In this document: piece by piece, positions 16,252-25,280 of the stretch
How the letters are laid out: each line of letters opens with the position of its first letter
Position numbering within the stretch: the stretch's first letter is position 1
Assembly: GCF_036379515.1 (NCBI RefSeq)
Contig: NZ_DASVGN010000033.1
Span: 7,338-71,337, forward strand
From: Castellaniella sp036379515
GTDB lineage: Bacteria; Pseudomonadota; Gammaproteobacteria; Burkholderiales; Burkholderiaceae_B
Reading direction: 5' to 3'
DNA length: 64,000 nt
Program-made: the position numbers and the translations under genes
Notes under the pieces: model-generated
Seen by the model: the letters and a program-made list of their open reading frames with translations, nothing else
Told to the model about the DNA's origin: nothing
The model's database searches: none

Positions 16252-18138
16252 CTACACGGGGCTGGGCCGGTTCACCTCAAATGGCTTCCCACCCATTCCG
16301 CTCACGTTCAATGTGACGTCGTCGGCTGGATGATACTCTGGCACCCACCGTTGCAGTATTGTGCGCACAACCTCGTCATTCACCGGTGGTCGATCCACCC
16401 ATGTCTTCATCGCACCGTACAGCCCCTCAGGCACCGGGCGAGAACGCGCAATCCGCAGTTTGTCATGCGGGGTAGGCAATGTTTCCTCTGCATCCGCCAA
16501 GAGCTCCTCATAGAGCTTCTCTCCTGGCCTCAACCCCGTGAACTCGATGTGAATCTCATCTTCAGTAAACCCCGACAGACGGATCATGTTGCGCGCCAGG
16601 TCCACGATCTTCACAGGCTGTCCCATATCCAGCACAAAGATCTCCCCACCTTCACCCATCGCCGCAGCCTGCAGCACAAGTTGCGCAGCCTCCGGGATGG
16701 ACATGAAGTACCGATTGATGTCGGGGTGCGTGACGGTCACCGGCCCCCCATGCGCAATCTGGGACTGAAACTTCGGGATCACGCTGCCAGTACTGCCCAG
16801 CACGTTGCCAAACCGGACCACATGGAACCGCGTCGTCCCCGGACCATTCTGCAGCACCTCACAAATCATCTCTGCCACGCGCTTGGTGGCCCCCATCACA
16901 TTGGTCGGGTTCACCGCCTTGTCGGTAGAAATCATCACAAAACGCTCAACGCCAGCGTCGCGCGCCGCACGCGCGACCACCAGAGTCCCCGCAATGTTGT
17001 TGCGCACCGCCTGCCAGGCATTATCGATTTCCATGAGCGGCACATGCTTGTATGCCGCCGCGTGAAACACGATCTGCGGCCGGTATTCAGCAAACACCTG
17101 CTCGATGCGCCCTTTGTCCTTTACGTCACCCGCAAGGCGAACAATCGGAACCTCTGGCCGGTGTTCACCGAACCATTGCTCGATCATGTACAAGGCAAAC
17201 TCACTGGCCTCCAGCAAGACTACGCTAGCCGGATCGAAGCGCGACAGCTGGCGGCACAGCTCGCTGCCAATCGACCCACCAGCCCCGGTCACCAGAACTC
17301 GCTTTCCCCGCAGCATGGACTGGACATTGTCACTGTCGATGCGCACTGACTGGCGACCAAGCAAGTCCTCGATCCTGACCGGGCGCATCACGTTGATGGC
17401 GACGCGCCCGCTCATGAGCTCTGCCAACCCCGGGATAGTAAAGAGTGCCGCACCCGCGTCAACTGCCAACTTCGTCACAGCCTGCAGGACTTCAGCCGAT
17501 GCCGAGGGCATCGCCAAAATCACGTGCCGCGCTGTGTGCCGCGCCAGCACAGCAGGCAGATCCGGCGTCGATCCTTCGACACGGCAACCCACCAGTTCCA
17601 GGCCCCGCTTACGCCGATCGTCATCCACCAGTGCAACAACCTGCCAGTCGGCGCTGCGTGCAAGCTCGCGCAGAAGCATGGCACCCGCAGTGCCCGCCCC
17701 GACCACCACCACAGGCTTACGGCGGCCGTCCGACACCGGAACCAGCTGCGACTCCCTCCACAAGCGCCAGGCGATGCGCCCGCCCCCCATGAAAAGCAAC
17801 AGCAACACCGGATACAAGATGGCGATGGAACGAGGGATTAAAAGGCGGCTACCACCGAACGCCGTCAGTGCGAACACCGCAACTGTCGATACCATCACTG
17901 CCCGCACGAGGCGCCTGAGATCCGGCAGACTCGCAAAACTCCACATCCCCCGGTAAAGCCCCGCCCAACGACAGGCGCCGAGCTGCACCCCCATGAGGAT
18001 CAGCGCCCCGGCCACTATTTCCAGCTGAAACGCGCGCGGCCACTCCAGGTTGAAGCGCAACAGAAACGCCCCCACCCACGCCAGCACCACGGCCGCCAGA
18101 TCAAAGGCGAACACCAGAAGCAAACGGAGATTCATCAA
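16252..18138 (-). CDS. UDP-GlcNAc-type 4,6-dehydratase, membrane-bound (PglF/WbpM family)
   Basis: A 628-residue protein with four N-terminal membrane segments (residues ~5-115), a first Rossmann domain (VVVVGAGTAGAMLLREL ~145) and a C-terminal SDR domain (VLVTGAGGSIGSELCRQL ~283). STDKAVNPTNVMGATKRVAE shows Met and Lys at the catalytic positions, the Met replacing Tyr as in large 4,6-dehydratases such as WbpM and PglF. It makes UDP-4-keto-6-deoxy-GlcNAc. Together with the following aminotransferase and acetyltransferase this gives a UDP-diacetamido-trideoxyhexose (bacillosamine-like) route. A second Met directly follows the first. It sits 10 bp after the aminotransferase gene. Confidence 0.92.
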   Translation of the reverse strand: MMNLRLLLVFAFDLAAVVLAWVGAFLLRFNLEWPRAFQLEIVAGALILMGVQLGACRWAGLYRGMWSFASLPDLRRLVRAVMVSTVAVFALTAFGGSRLLIPRSIAILYPVLLLLFMGGGRIAWRLWRESQLVPVSDGRRKPVVVVGAGTAGAMLLRELARSADWQVVALVDDDRRKRGLELVGCRVEGSTPDLPAVLARHTARHVILAMPSASAEVLQAVTKLAVDAGAALFTIPGLAELMSGRVAINVMRPVRIEDLLGRQSVRIDSDNVQSMLRGKRVLVTGAGGSIGSELCRQLSRFDPASVVLLEASEFALYMIEQWFGEHRPEVPIVRLAGDVKDKGRIEQVFAEYRPQIVFHAAAYKHVPLMEIDNAWQAVRNNIAGTLVVARAARDAGVERFVMISTDKAVNPTNVMGATKRVAEMICEVLQNGPGTTRFHVVRFGNVLGSTGSVIPKFQSQIAHGGPVTVTHPDINRYFMSIPEAAQLVLQAAAMGEGGEIFVLDMGQPVKIVDLARNMIRLSGFTEDEIHIEFTGLRPGEKLYEELLADAEETLPTPHDKLRIARSRPVPEGLYGAMKTWVDRPPVNDEVVRTILQRWVPEYHPADDVTLNVSGMGGKPFEVNRPSPV

Positions 18139-18148
18139 GTGGTAGCCC

Positions 18149-19324
18149 TTACGCAGTCGCCATGGCCATCACTGCCCGCAGCGCCTCGCATGTCTGGTCG
18201 ATGTGCTCAGCATTTAACGTAGGGTGCACGAGAAACATCAGGCTTGTCTCACCCAACTCCTGGGCGACCGACAGGCGCTGTGCGGGGCGATAGCCCGTGT
18301 CATCGAAAGCCTTTTCCTGATAGACCTCCGAGCATGACCCTGAGTAGGCAGGCACCCCTCGGTCCGTGATCGCCTGCATGATGCGATCACGCGTCCAACC
18401 GGGGGCCAACCTGAGCGGTTCCACAAACACATAACATTTGTATGCGGCATGATCCACGAAGTCCGGCACCACGGGTACGCGCAGCCCGGGCAACTGGTGC
18501 GCGCAATCCCAGATGCGGCGCGCATGAGCCAAGCGCGTCGAATGCCATTGATCCATGCGACGTAATTGAATGCGGCCGATCGCCGCTTCCACCTCGATCA
18601 TCCGGCCGTTGGTCCCAAACGATTCGTGCAACCAGCGATAGCCTGCGGGATGCTCCCGTTCGTAGACGGCATCCCACGACTTGCCATGGTCTTTGTACGC
18701 CCACACGCGCTTCCACAGGGCCGTGTCATTGGTCGTGACCATACCGCCCTCACCGCCGGTAGTCATGATCTTGTCTTGGCAGAACGACCACGCACCTATG
18801 TCACCGATAGAACCCACCGGACGCCCCTTATACCGGGCACCATGTGCCTGGGCGCAGTCCTCAATCACGAACAGGCCGCGTTCACGTGCCAGATCCATGA
18901 TGGGATCCATATCGCAGGGCCAACCCGCCAAGTGGACGCAAATCACTGCCCGCGTACGCGGCGTCAACACCGCACGGATCGTATCAGCCGTGATGTTCTG
19001 AGAATCCGGATCGACATCCACGAACACCGGGGCAGCGCCCACATTGACTACACAGGATGCCGACGCCAGAAACGTGCGCGGCGTGACGATAACCTCATCC
19101 CCTGGCCCGATACCCAACGCGCGCAGGGCCACGTCCAGCGCCACCGTGCCGTTGGCCAAGGCAACCGCATGGCGCGTACCGACCCAGGCAGCAAATTCCT
19201 TTTCGAACTCGCGACACTCCTGACCCGTCCAGTAGTTCACACGGTTCGACAGGATGACGTCACGGACCGCGTCAGCTTCTTCAGCAGTGAAGGAAGGCCA
19301 AGGAGGAAAGGGAGTATTCAGCAC
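18149..19324 (-). CDS. DegT/DnrJ/EryC1/StrS aminotransferase (PglE-like)
   Basis: A 391-residue PLP-dependent sugar aminotransferase. The PLP lysine lies in SFCQDKIMTTGGEGG near residue 185, preceded by VIEDCAQAHGARYKG. These are hallmarks of the DegT family. Placed between a PglF-like dehydratase and a PglD-like acetyltransferase, its likely job is transamination of UDP-4-keto-6-deoxy-GlcNAc to the 4-amino sugar. The C4 stereochemistry, and hence bacillosamine versus a related sugar, cannot be read from the sequence. Confidence 0.9.
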   Translation of the reverse strand: MLNTPFPPWPSFTAEEADAVRDVILSNRVNYWTGQECREFEKEFAAWVGTRHAVALANGTVALDVALRALGIGPGDEVIVTPRTFLASASCVVNVGAAPVFVDVDPDSQNITADTIRAVLTPRTRAVICVHLAGWPCDMDPIMDLARERGLFVIEDCAQAHGARYKGRPVGSIGDIGAWSFCQDKIMTTGGEGGMVTTNDTALWKRVWAYKDHGKSWDAVYEREHPAGYRWLHESFGTNGRMIEVEAAIGRIQLRRMDQWHSTRLAHARRIWDCAHQLPGLRVPVVPDFVDHAAYKCYVFVEPLRLAPGWTRDRIMQAITDRGVPAYSGSCSEVYQEKAFDDTGYRPAQRLSVAQELGETSLMFLVHPTLNAEHIDQTCEALRAVMAMATA

Positions 19325-19383
19325 AACGGCATCCGGAAAATTCGAATCGCTATTGTATAAGGCCAGTCACGGGACAGCACGCG

Positions 19384-20022
19384 CTATGGTGTAGTTCGAA
19401 TGGGCTTGGCGGGTACGCCGACCACGGTCAAACCGTCGGTCACATCAGACACGACAGCCGCACCAGCTCCCACCACTACCCGAGGCCCAATGTTGACCCC
19501 CTGACGTACCACCGCACCAATGCCGACCCACGAAGAATCGCCGACATGTACCCCACCCGCCAAATGTGCCCCGGGGCTAACATGCACGGCGTCACCCAGC
19601 ACACAGTCATGATCTACCGTGCATGCCGTATTCAGGATGCTGCCTTGGCCAACCTTGGCATCGGCGTTGACCACCACCCCCGCCATGACGACAGTGCCTG
19701 ATCCCAGAGACGCCGACGGTGACACAACCGCTGCAGGATGCACCAGCGAAACAACCGGAACGCCAAGCGCCTGCAACTGCCTGAGTTTTCTAGACCGTAC
19801 GGAATTATTGCCGATCGCCACCACGACACCACCCAGCTCTTGCACCAGGCCAATCAAAACGTCTTGATTCCCACGAACGGGCCACCGAGCAATCTTTGTT
19901 TTGTCTGGTGCATCATCGAAGAAGAGGACCTGCTCCCACCCTGCTGCCAAGGCCACTTCTGCAACAACCTTGCCATGACCACTTGCTCCAAGAATTCCGA
20001 GAGTGCGCTTAGATACGGTCAA
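19384..20022 (-). CDS. Sugar N-acetyltransferase, PglD/NeuD family
   Basis: A 212-residue enzyme if it starts at TTG 20022. This start overlaps the previous stop (TTGA) and has GGAGG about 6 nt upstream, which is why it is preferred over the longer frame. The N-terminal Rossmann-like LGILGASGHGKVVAEVAL is followed by a hexapeptide-repeat helix. TVDHDCVLGDAVHVSPGAHL holds the catalytic His-type motif of PglD, and the end VVGVPAKPIR is standard. It would acetylate UDP-4-amino-4,6-dideoxy-GlcNAc to the diacetamido sugar. Confidence 0.88.
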   Translation of the reverse strand: MTVSKRTLGILGASGHGKVVAEVALAAGWEQVLFFDDAPDKTKIARWPVRGNQDVLIGLVQELGGVVVAIGNNSVRSRKLRQLQALGVPVVSLVHPAAVVSPSASLGSGTVVMAGVVVNADAKVGQGSILNTACTVDHDCVLGDAVHVSPGAHLAGGVHVGDSSWVGIGAVVRQGVNIGPRVVVGAGAAVVSDVTDGLTVVGVPAKPIRTTP

Positions 20023-20612
20023 TCTCCACCTCCGGTGAATTTTCGAGCCGTTGCTTCGCCCTGCTGGTTGACGCCCTCTCGAGCCCAAACCCTACGTGCC
20101 GTGAGCCCAAGTATCTTCATATCCAGCCAAATCGATCTGTTATCAACATACCAAACATCTAGCGCAAATTTTTCTTCCCAGCTGAGCGCATTACGGCCAT
20201 TTACTTGGGCCCACCCAGTAATCCCTGGCCTGACCTCGTGACGCCTTGACTGCTCCGAGGTATAAAGTGGCAGATATTCCATCAACAACGGGCGGGGCCC
20301 AACCAGACTCATATCACCACTCAACACGTTCCACAATTCAGGCAGTTCATCCAAGCTCGTCACTCGCAAGAGACAACCGAACTTTGTTAGGCGTTGAGCA
20401 TCCGGAAGCAACTCTCCGCCAGGGGAGCGAGCCTCGGTCATCGTACGAAATTTGAGCATGCGAAACGGCTTTCCATGCAAACCCGGGCGCACTTGACAGA
20501 AGAACACTGGGTTACCAATAAGGAAACGAACCATACACGCCAATAGCAGGAGGGGAATGCCGAAGGCCAGGAGCATGGTACCGGATGCAACTATATCGAA
20601 CAGTCTTTTCAC
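20019..20612 (-). CDS. PglC-type initiating sugar-phosphate transferase
   Basis: A 197-residue short polyprenyl phosphoglycosyltransferase with one N-terminal re-entrant/membrane helix (residues ~9-30). It has FFCQVRPGLHGKPFRMLKFR, the catalytic Asp-Glu in TSLDELPELWNVLSG, and VRPGITGWAQVNGRNALSWE. It matches the minimal PglC module rather than the long WcaJ type at 5178-6560. With PglF/E/D next door it should load diacetamido-trideoxyhexose-1-phosphate onto undecaprenyl phosphate. The window thus has two different initiating enzymes for two glycans. Confidence 0.9.
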   Translation of the reverse strand: MKRLFDIVASGTMLLAFGIPLLLLACMVRFLIGNPVFFCQVRPGLHGKPFRMLKFRTMTEARSPGGELLPDAQRLTKFGCLLRVTSLDELPELWNVLSGDMSLVGPRPLLMEYLPLYTSEQSRRHEVRPGITGWAQVNGRNALSWEEKFALDVWYVDNRSIWLDMKILGLTARRVWAREGVNQQGEATARKFTGGGD

Positions 20613-20732
20613 AGTGGCCTCAATCTACCGACAAGACAGCCAAATTAGCCGATGATTCCACGAGCCTTTTGATGTCACCTAAGGCATCCGGTACGTTGCA
20701 ACGCTGAATCAAGACCAGCCCCACGCTGAAAT

Positions 20733-21857
20733 CTACGCTTCAAGCAATAGATCGGCAAGGCGCTGATTCACCCGATATGCGTCAAATTTCTCGCGAGCAA
20801 TCTTCAGGCTCTCCTGACCCATTATCTTGATTAGTTCAGGCTGTTCAATAAAACGGCACATTGCTTTTGACAAAGCTACCGAGTCGCACACAGGAACCAG
20901 AAACCCATTAACCCCATCAATTACAGTCTGGCGACAGCCCGGCACGTCAGTCGTAATCACAGCGAGCCCCGAGGCCATCGCCTCCTGCGTGCTAACAGGC
21001 ATTCCTTCCCGATAAGAGGGCAATACATAAACACTCGATTGAGCAATCCAAGGCCGAACTGGAACATGCCCATGCCACTCTAATATACCCGCATCCACCC
21101 AGCCTTTGACATCTTGCTCGTCGATAGACCCGGGGTTATCGTCCAATCCTCCTAGAAGGATAAACCTGGTCGCAGGAAACCTATCCTTAACAAGCTTTGC
21201 TGCCAAAGCATACTCCTGAATGCCCTTCTCGCGGAGGAGACGCGCAATCAATAAAAAGGTTATTGGATCAGCTACCGGTTGAATGGCTCCCCAATTTTTC
21301 AGGTCGACTCCTATAGGTCCGAGCAAGAAGCTCTTTCCTCGCAACAACACACCCAACGAAACAAGCTCAGATTGATCATCCGGATTCAGAAATATGACTC
21401 GCTTCTCACATCGAAAGGCCTGTTTATACAAGAATGCCACAAGAGCCCTCAGCAATTGACGCTTCCAAGTCCATACAGCCCCAGTTCTTGTGAAAGCAAA
21501 GCCCAGCCCCTCAATCATCGCATAACGACGTGGCACCCTCGCCAGCCACGCAGCAAAGGAGCCATATATTGCAGGTTTTACAAAATATCCCAGCGCAATA
21601 TCGAGCCGCAACCTTCGCATCACCCAGGCCAGGTGAAGAGTATTGAAAAAATCTATCACTGGATTCATACCAGCGCGAGACATCTTGCAATCCACGGGAA
21701 TCGCGCCGAGAGTACACACGTCCCCTCTAGTCTGCCGATCAAAATTGGGTGCTATCGCAAAAACCTTTATGCCACGCTGCACAAGGAGTCGAATCAGAGG
21801 CCCGCGAAAATTAACTAAAGATGGGGCATGGGACGTGAGCAAGCCAACTGTAATCAT
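20733..21857 (-). CDS. Family 4 glycosyltransferase (PglA-like)
   Basis: A 374-residue GT-B enzyme. VGLLTSHAPSLVNFRGPLIR opens the acceptor domain, and IEGLGFAFTRTG is a motif shared with PglA/CapM-type transferases that add the second sugar to lipid-linked bacillosamine. ITFLLIARLLREKGIQEYALA and the E-x7-E in SYREGMPVSTQEAMASGLAVI form the donor site. The gene is visibly lower in GC than gmd/fcl nearby. A 120-bp gap without obvious signals separates it from the PglC gene downstream. Confidence 0.85.
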   Translation of the reverse strand: MITVGLLTSHAPSLVNFRGPLIRLLVQRGIKVFAIAPNFDRQTRGDVCTLGAIPVDCKMSRAGMNPVIDFFNTLHLAWVMRRLRLDIALGYFVKPAIYGSFAAWLARVPRRYAMIEGLGFAFTRTGAVWTWKRQLLRALVAFLYKQAFRCEKRVIFLNPDDQSELVSLGVLLRGKSFLLGPIGVDLKNWGAIQPVADPITFLLIARLLREKGIQEYALAAKLVKDRFPATRFILLGGLDDNPGSIDEQDVKGWVDAGILEWHGHVPVRPWIAQSSVYVLPSYREGMPVSTQEAMASGLAVITTDVPGCRQTVIDGVNGFLVPVCDSVALSKAMCRFIEQPELIKIMGQESLKIAREKFDAYRVNQRLADLLLEA

Positions 21858-21860
21858 CGG

Positions 21861-22784
21861 TCATCTTAAAAATCGTATCCAGGCTCTCAGCCGACCAAGG
21901 GCCGCCGCGATATCCAGACCTGCGACCAAAGCCGGTAACACCAGAATTTGTGTGCGATCCATCCACCACCGCCCGCTCCGCCTCAGAGGCTCAAGCACAC
22001 CTCGGTAGAAGAGATACAGGAGCAACAGGAGAACTGCAGGGCGGAATGCGTACATCAAAGCAGGATAAAGTGCAAGATGCACCATCAATGCCAAGGTACG
22101 TATTTTCCCACCAACCCCAGCAATAGTTGCGCTCCTCTCATACGTATGCTGCTTAGCAAGGGCACCACGTAACGTGGCCGGGAAATACCTGTAATCAACA
22201 ACTGCATCATCACAGTACACGACGCTTACACCTGATGCCAGAATTTGGTTCTTCCAGAGTATATCCTCCCCTGCTCGTAGATCCGCGCGGAAGAATCCGA
22301 CATCCATGAACAGGCTCCTCGCAAATAATGACGCCGGCAAAACTGGGTGCAACCTCCCGACACCGTAAGAAGCAGCGCAAAGCATTCGACCCAACCACTG
22401 GCTTGAACCAAATCGGCAAAAGCCATATATGGCAATAGACCCTGACGTAGATCTACATCCCCAAAGCGCTCCAAGCCAGTTAGGTTGCGGAAGTATCCCA
22501 ACGTCCAAGAACCCGATCCAATTCTGAGTGGCGGCCTGGATGCCCACATTACGTGCTGCTCCGGGAAAACCGTTATGGCATACGCAGCACAGAACAGTAA
22601 TATCGGTTTCTCGCCGCCACGAATCGATCATTTTAAAGCTTTCGTCCGACGAGCCAGTATCCACGAAAACAACCTCAGCCGGCAACGGAGACAATAGCTC
22701 CAGAAAATGAAATAACTCCAAGAGATGCCTAGCCTCATTACGCACCGGGACGACTACAGAAATTGGTAGAATCTCCGCGCACAT
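21861..22784 (-). CDS. Family 2 glycosyltransferase with C-terminal membrane segment
   Basis: A GT-A enzyme of 307 residues from the ATG at 22784; nine more residues are possible upstream. ISVVVPVRNEARHLLELFHF, VFVDTGSSDESFKMID and FPGAARNVGIQAA form the nucleotide-sugar half. The usual DxD is weak (WIGFLDVGILPQPNW). A hydrophobic stretch RPAVLLLLLYLFYRGVL near residue 265 suggests membrane anchoring. It is 3 bp from the downstream GT4 gene and low in GC. The specificity is unknown. Confidence 0.8.
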   Translation of the reverse strand: MCAEILPISVVVPVRNEARHLLELFHFLELLSPLPAEVVFVDTGSSDESFKMIDSWRRETDITVLCCVCHNGFPGAARNVGIQAATQNWIGFLDVGILPQPNWLGALWGCRSTSGSIAIYGFCRFGSSQWLGRMLCAASYGVGRLHPVLPASLFARSLFMDVGFFRADLRAGEDILWKNQILASGVSVVYCDDAVVDYRYFPATLRGALAKQHTYERSATIAGVGGKIRTLALMVHLALYPALMYAFRPAVLLLLLYLFYRGVLEPLRRSGRWWMDRTQILVLPALVAGLDIAAALGRLRAWIRFLR

Positions 22785-22853
22785 AGGGGATGCCTTACAA
22801 CTCCACGACAATCTTGACTCCTGCCCCAGGACCCACCGCTTTGAACTCTTATC

Positions 22854-23630
22854 TCAACCGCAAACCTGGTGCGTGACACGCCAAGCGTGGATTTTCTTAC
22901 CAACACTATTCTTCACAAGGCGGAAAACACACAGACCTACCTGCAGAAAAACACCATGGCCGACTAAAACCTGTGCCCGTGCAAACTCCGTAACCGTCCC
23001 AAGTACGTCTGTGCTGCTGGCACCGCCACTCGAGAATGTCCCAGCCACGAATGCACACTCACACACGCGCCCCCCGCCATGAACTACCTGCAGGATAAAC
23101 AACTGATCAGCCGCGATAGGCAATGAGCGTGAATAATAACCATGATGCTGATGCAACCCTGCTCTGATGGCCAGGCCAACGGCATGCCCACTGACATATG
23201 TAAATTGCCCATCAAGCCATTCGCATTTACGTCGGCGGGTCCCCGTAGATACCCCACCAACCACTATCCGAGCAGTAACGAGATCAGCTCTCGACTCCTG
23301 GCAAGCTTCTCTATACAGTTGAACAGTATCTGGACACAATTCATCATCCGCTCCGACAACCAAGTAGTACTCACCCTCGGCTATCTTCACTGCCCGATTC
23401 AGGGCATCGTATATGCCGAAATCTGGGCGAGAGTCTACACGGAGATTCAATGTCCTCCCCGCATCCTCCAACAACTCCAGCGTCCCATCCGTAGATGCAC
23501 CATCCGCGACTATCCACTCAAAATTCTGATCAGTCTGCGCCTTCAAGGAAGCGATGAGGCGCGGCAACACCACTGCCGCGTTATAGGTAGCCGTGATGAC
23601 CGAGAAGGTGACACTTTCACGCTCGCCCAT
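22854..23630 (-). CDS. Family 2 glycosyltransferase
   Basis: A 258-residue GT-A enzyme starting at the ATG at 23630, which lies inside the last codons of the upstream manC (14-bp overlap). FSVITATYNAAVVLPRLIAS, VADGASTDGTLELLED and VVGADDELCPDTV (DxD-like) are typical GT2 landmarks, and PDFGIYDALNRAVKIAEGEYY is common in WcaE-type enzymes. It is likely cytoplasmic and adds one sugar of the right-cluster glycan. Confidence 0.82.
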   Translation of the reverse strand: MGERESVTFSVITATYNAAVVLPRLIASLKAQTDQNFEWIVADGASTDGTLELLEDAGRTLNLRVDSRPDFGIYDALNRAVKIAEGEYYLVVGADDELCPDTVQLYREACQESRADLVTARIVVGGVSTGTRRRKCEWLDGQFTYVSGHAVGLAIRAGLHQHHGYYSRSLPIAADQLFILQVVHGGGRVCECAFVAGTFSSGGASSTDVLGTVTEFARAQVLVGHGVFLQVGLCVFRLVKNSVGKKIHAWRVTHQVCG

Positions 23631-25035
23631 ACCGATCCTCAAGGCGCACGATATCATCTTCCCCCAGGTAAGCCCCCGACTGCACCTCGATCAGCTCCAG
23701 CGGGATTACCCCAGGATTCTCCAGCGAATGTACCTGCCCGATCGGGATATAGGTGGACTGGTTTTCCGTGACCAGATAGGTCTTCTCGCCATTGGTCACG
23801 CGTGCAGTGCCACTGACGACCACCCAGTGCTCAGCGCGATGATGGTGCTTCTGCAACGATAGCTTGGCCCCAGGCTTGACCGTAATCTTCTTGACCTGGT
23901 AGCGGTCGCCGCTACCGATGGAATCGAACACGCCCCACGGGCGATAGACCTCTCGGTGCTCGACCTGTTCCGTACGACCTGCCGCACGCAACTGCTCCAC
24001 AATCCGCTTGACATCCTGAACGCGCGCCTTGTCCGCCACCAGGACTGCGTCCTTGGTTTCTACAACGACAACATCCCGTATCCCCACGGCGGCGACAAGA
24101 CGGTGTTCGGCCCGAATCATCGAGCCGGATACCTGCTCCACCAGCACATCGCCTTGCACATTGTTCCCACATTCGTCCTGTGGCAATACGGTGCTCAACG
24201 CAGCCCAAGCCCCGAGATCGTTCCAACCCGCATCCAGCGCAACTACCGCTGCATCTTGGGTACGCTCCATGACGGCGTAGTCTATGGAATCTGAGGGACA
24301 GGCGAGGAAGGCTGGCTCATCCGGGCGCACGAAATCCAGATCCTGCTGCGCAGCTTGCATCGCCTGCCGGCAGGCCGCAAGGATTCGCGGCTGGCAGGTG
24401 TCGAGTTCCTGCACGTACCGGCTTGCCTTGAACAGGAAAAGGCCGCCATTCCAATAATACTGGCCACTGGCCAAATATTGTGCAGCCCGATCCGCGTCGG
24501 GCTTTTCTACGAAGCGGCTGACCTGCCACCCAGGGCCCATGGCTGCGCCACGCTCGATGTAGCCGTACCCTGTCTCGGCCCGATCCGGAACGACACCAAA
24601 GGCAACGAGTTTTCCCTGTACAGCCAATTCTGCCGCCTGGTGGATTGCAGCGTGGAATGCAGCGACGTCCTGGATGACATGGTCTGCCGCCAGCACCAGC
24701 AACAGAGGGTCTTCTCCCTGCGCCAATGACTGCAGCGCGGCCAGTGCAATAGCAGGCGCCGTATTGCGGCCTGCAGGCTCCAGCAAAATGGTTGCTTGTG
24801 CGCCCATCTGCCGTAATTGCTCCGCTGCCAGAAAGCGATGCTGCTCGTTGCAGATGACAATGGGGGCCGCACAGGCCAGGCCGTCCAGACGCCGCAGGGT
24901 TTGCTGCAGCATGGTCTCTTTGCCCAGCAGCGGCAGAAACTGCTTGGGCTGGTGCTCGCGCGACAGCGGCCACAGGCGCGTGCCTGAGCCTCCCGCCAAG
25001 ATGACGGGTAACACAGCTGGAGAAGTCTGAGCCAT
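23617..25035 (-). CDS. manC: Mannose-1-phosphate guanylyltransferase / mannose-6-phosphate isomerase (copy 2)
   Basis: A 472-residue ManC paralogue of the protein at 1511-2947. VILAGGSGTRLWPLSREHQPKQF marks the GTP-transferase domain; the C-terminal cupin is almost identical to copy 1, while the N-terminal domain is clearly more diverged. Its ATG overlaps the stop of the preceding small gene as TAATG, so its translation is probably coupled to that unknown gene rather than directly to fcl. It supplies GDP-mannose for the second gmd/fcl pair. Confidence 0.95.
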   Translation of the reverse strand: MAQTSPAVLPVILAGGSGTRLWPLSREHQPKQFLPLLGKETMLQQTLRRLDGLACAAPIVICNEQHRFLAAEQLRQMGAQATILLEPAGRNTAPAIALAALQSLAQGEDPLLLVLAADHVIQDVAAFHAAIHQAAELAVQGKLVAFGVVPDRAETGYGYIERGAAMGPGWQVSRFVEKPDADRAAQYLASGQYYWNGGLFLFKASRYVQELDTCQPRILAACRQAMQAAQQDLDFVRPDEPAFLACPSDSIDYAVMERTQDAAVVALDAGWNDLGAWAALSTVLPQDECGNNVQGDVLVEQVSGSMIRAEHRLVAAVGIRDVVVVETKDAVLVADKARVQDVKRIVEQLRAAGRTEQVEHREVYRPWGVFDSIGSGDRYQVKKITVKPGAKLSLQKHHHRAEHWVVVSGTARVTNGEKTYLVTENQSTYIPIGQVHSLENPGVIPLELIEVQSGAYLGEDDIVRLEDRYGRA

Positions 25036-25280
25036 TATTGCCGACCTTCGTTGCTCGCCGCGCCCTGCACTGGCTCTTTAATATCGGTTGCCACGCTGTC
25101 TTTCGCGGTGCGCCGGCCATTCAAGAACCCGGTAATCACAGCTCCAACATTGGTAATGGCAATTGCTACCGCCAAACCATCATGCCCAGCAAGGGCCAAT
25201 ACAGCTGCTGCCAACAAGGCGCCGCCACCGGAAGGGGGAGAATCGATACTGGTCTCAGGGGTAACTTCCCCCTCACCCAT
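25035..25280 (-). CDS. Small membrane protein of unknown function in a manC-coupled cassette
   Basis: An 81-residue protein with a Pro/Ser-rich start (MGEGEVTPETSIDSPPSGGG), one long or two short hydrophobic helices over residues ~20-53 (GALLAAAVLALAGH, then LAVAIAITNVGAVITGFLNG), and a polar tail. The start overlaps the upstream gene's end by 8 bp and its TAA overlaps the manC ATG, so three genes are coupled. Size and topology recall phage holins, but no sequence family was recognised. It is absent from the otherwise parallel gmd-fcl-manC unit at 1511-5051. Confidence 0.6.
   Translation of the reverse strand: MGEGEVTPETSIDSPPSGGGALLAAAVLALAGHDGLAVAIAITNVGAVITGFLNGRRTAKDSVATDIKEPVQGAASNEGRQ

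Noticed and set aside
25035..25280. Reading the 81-residue membrane protein as a phage holin
   Set aside because: Only size and hydrophobicity agree. There is no adjacent endolysin or other phage gene, and it is coupled to manC.
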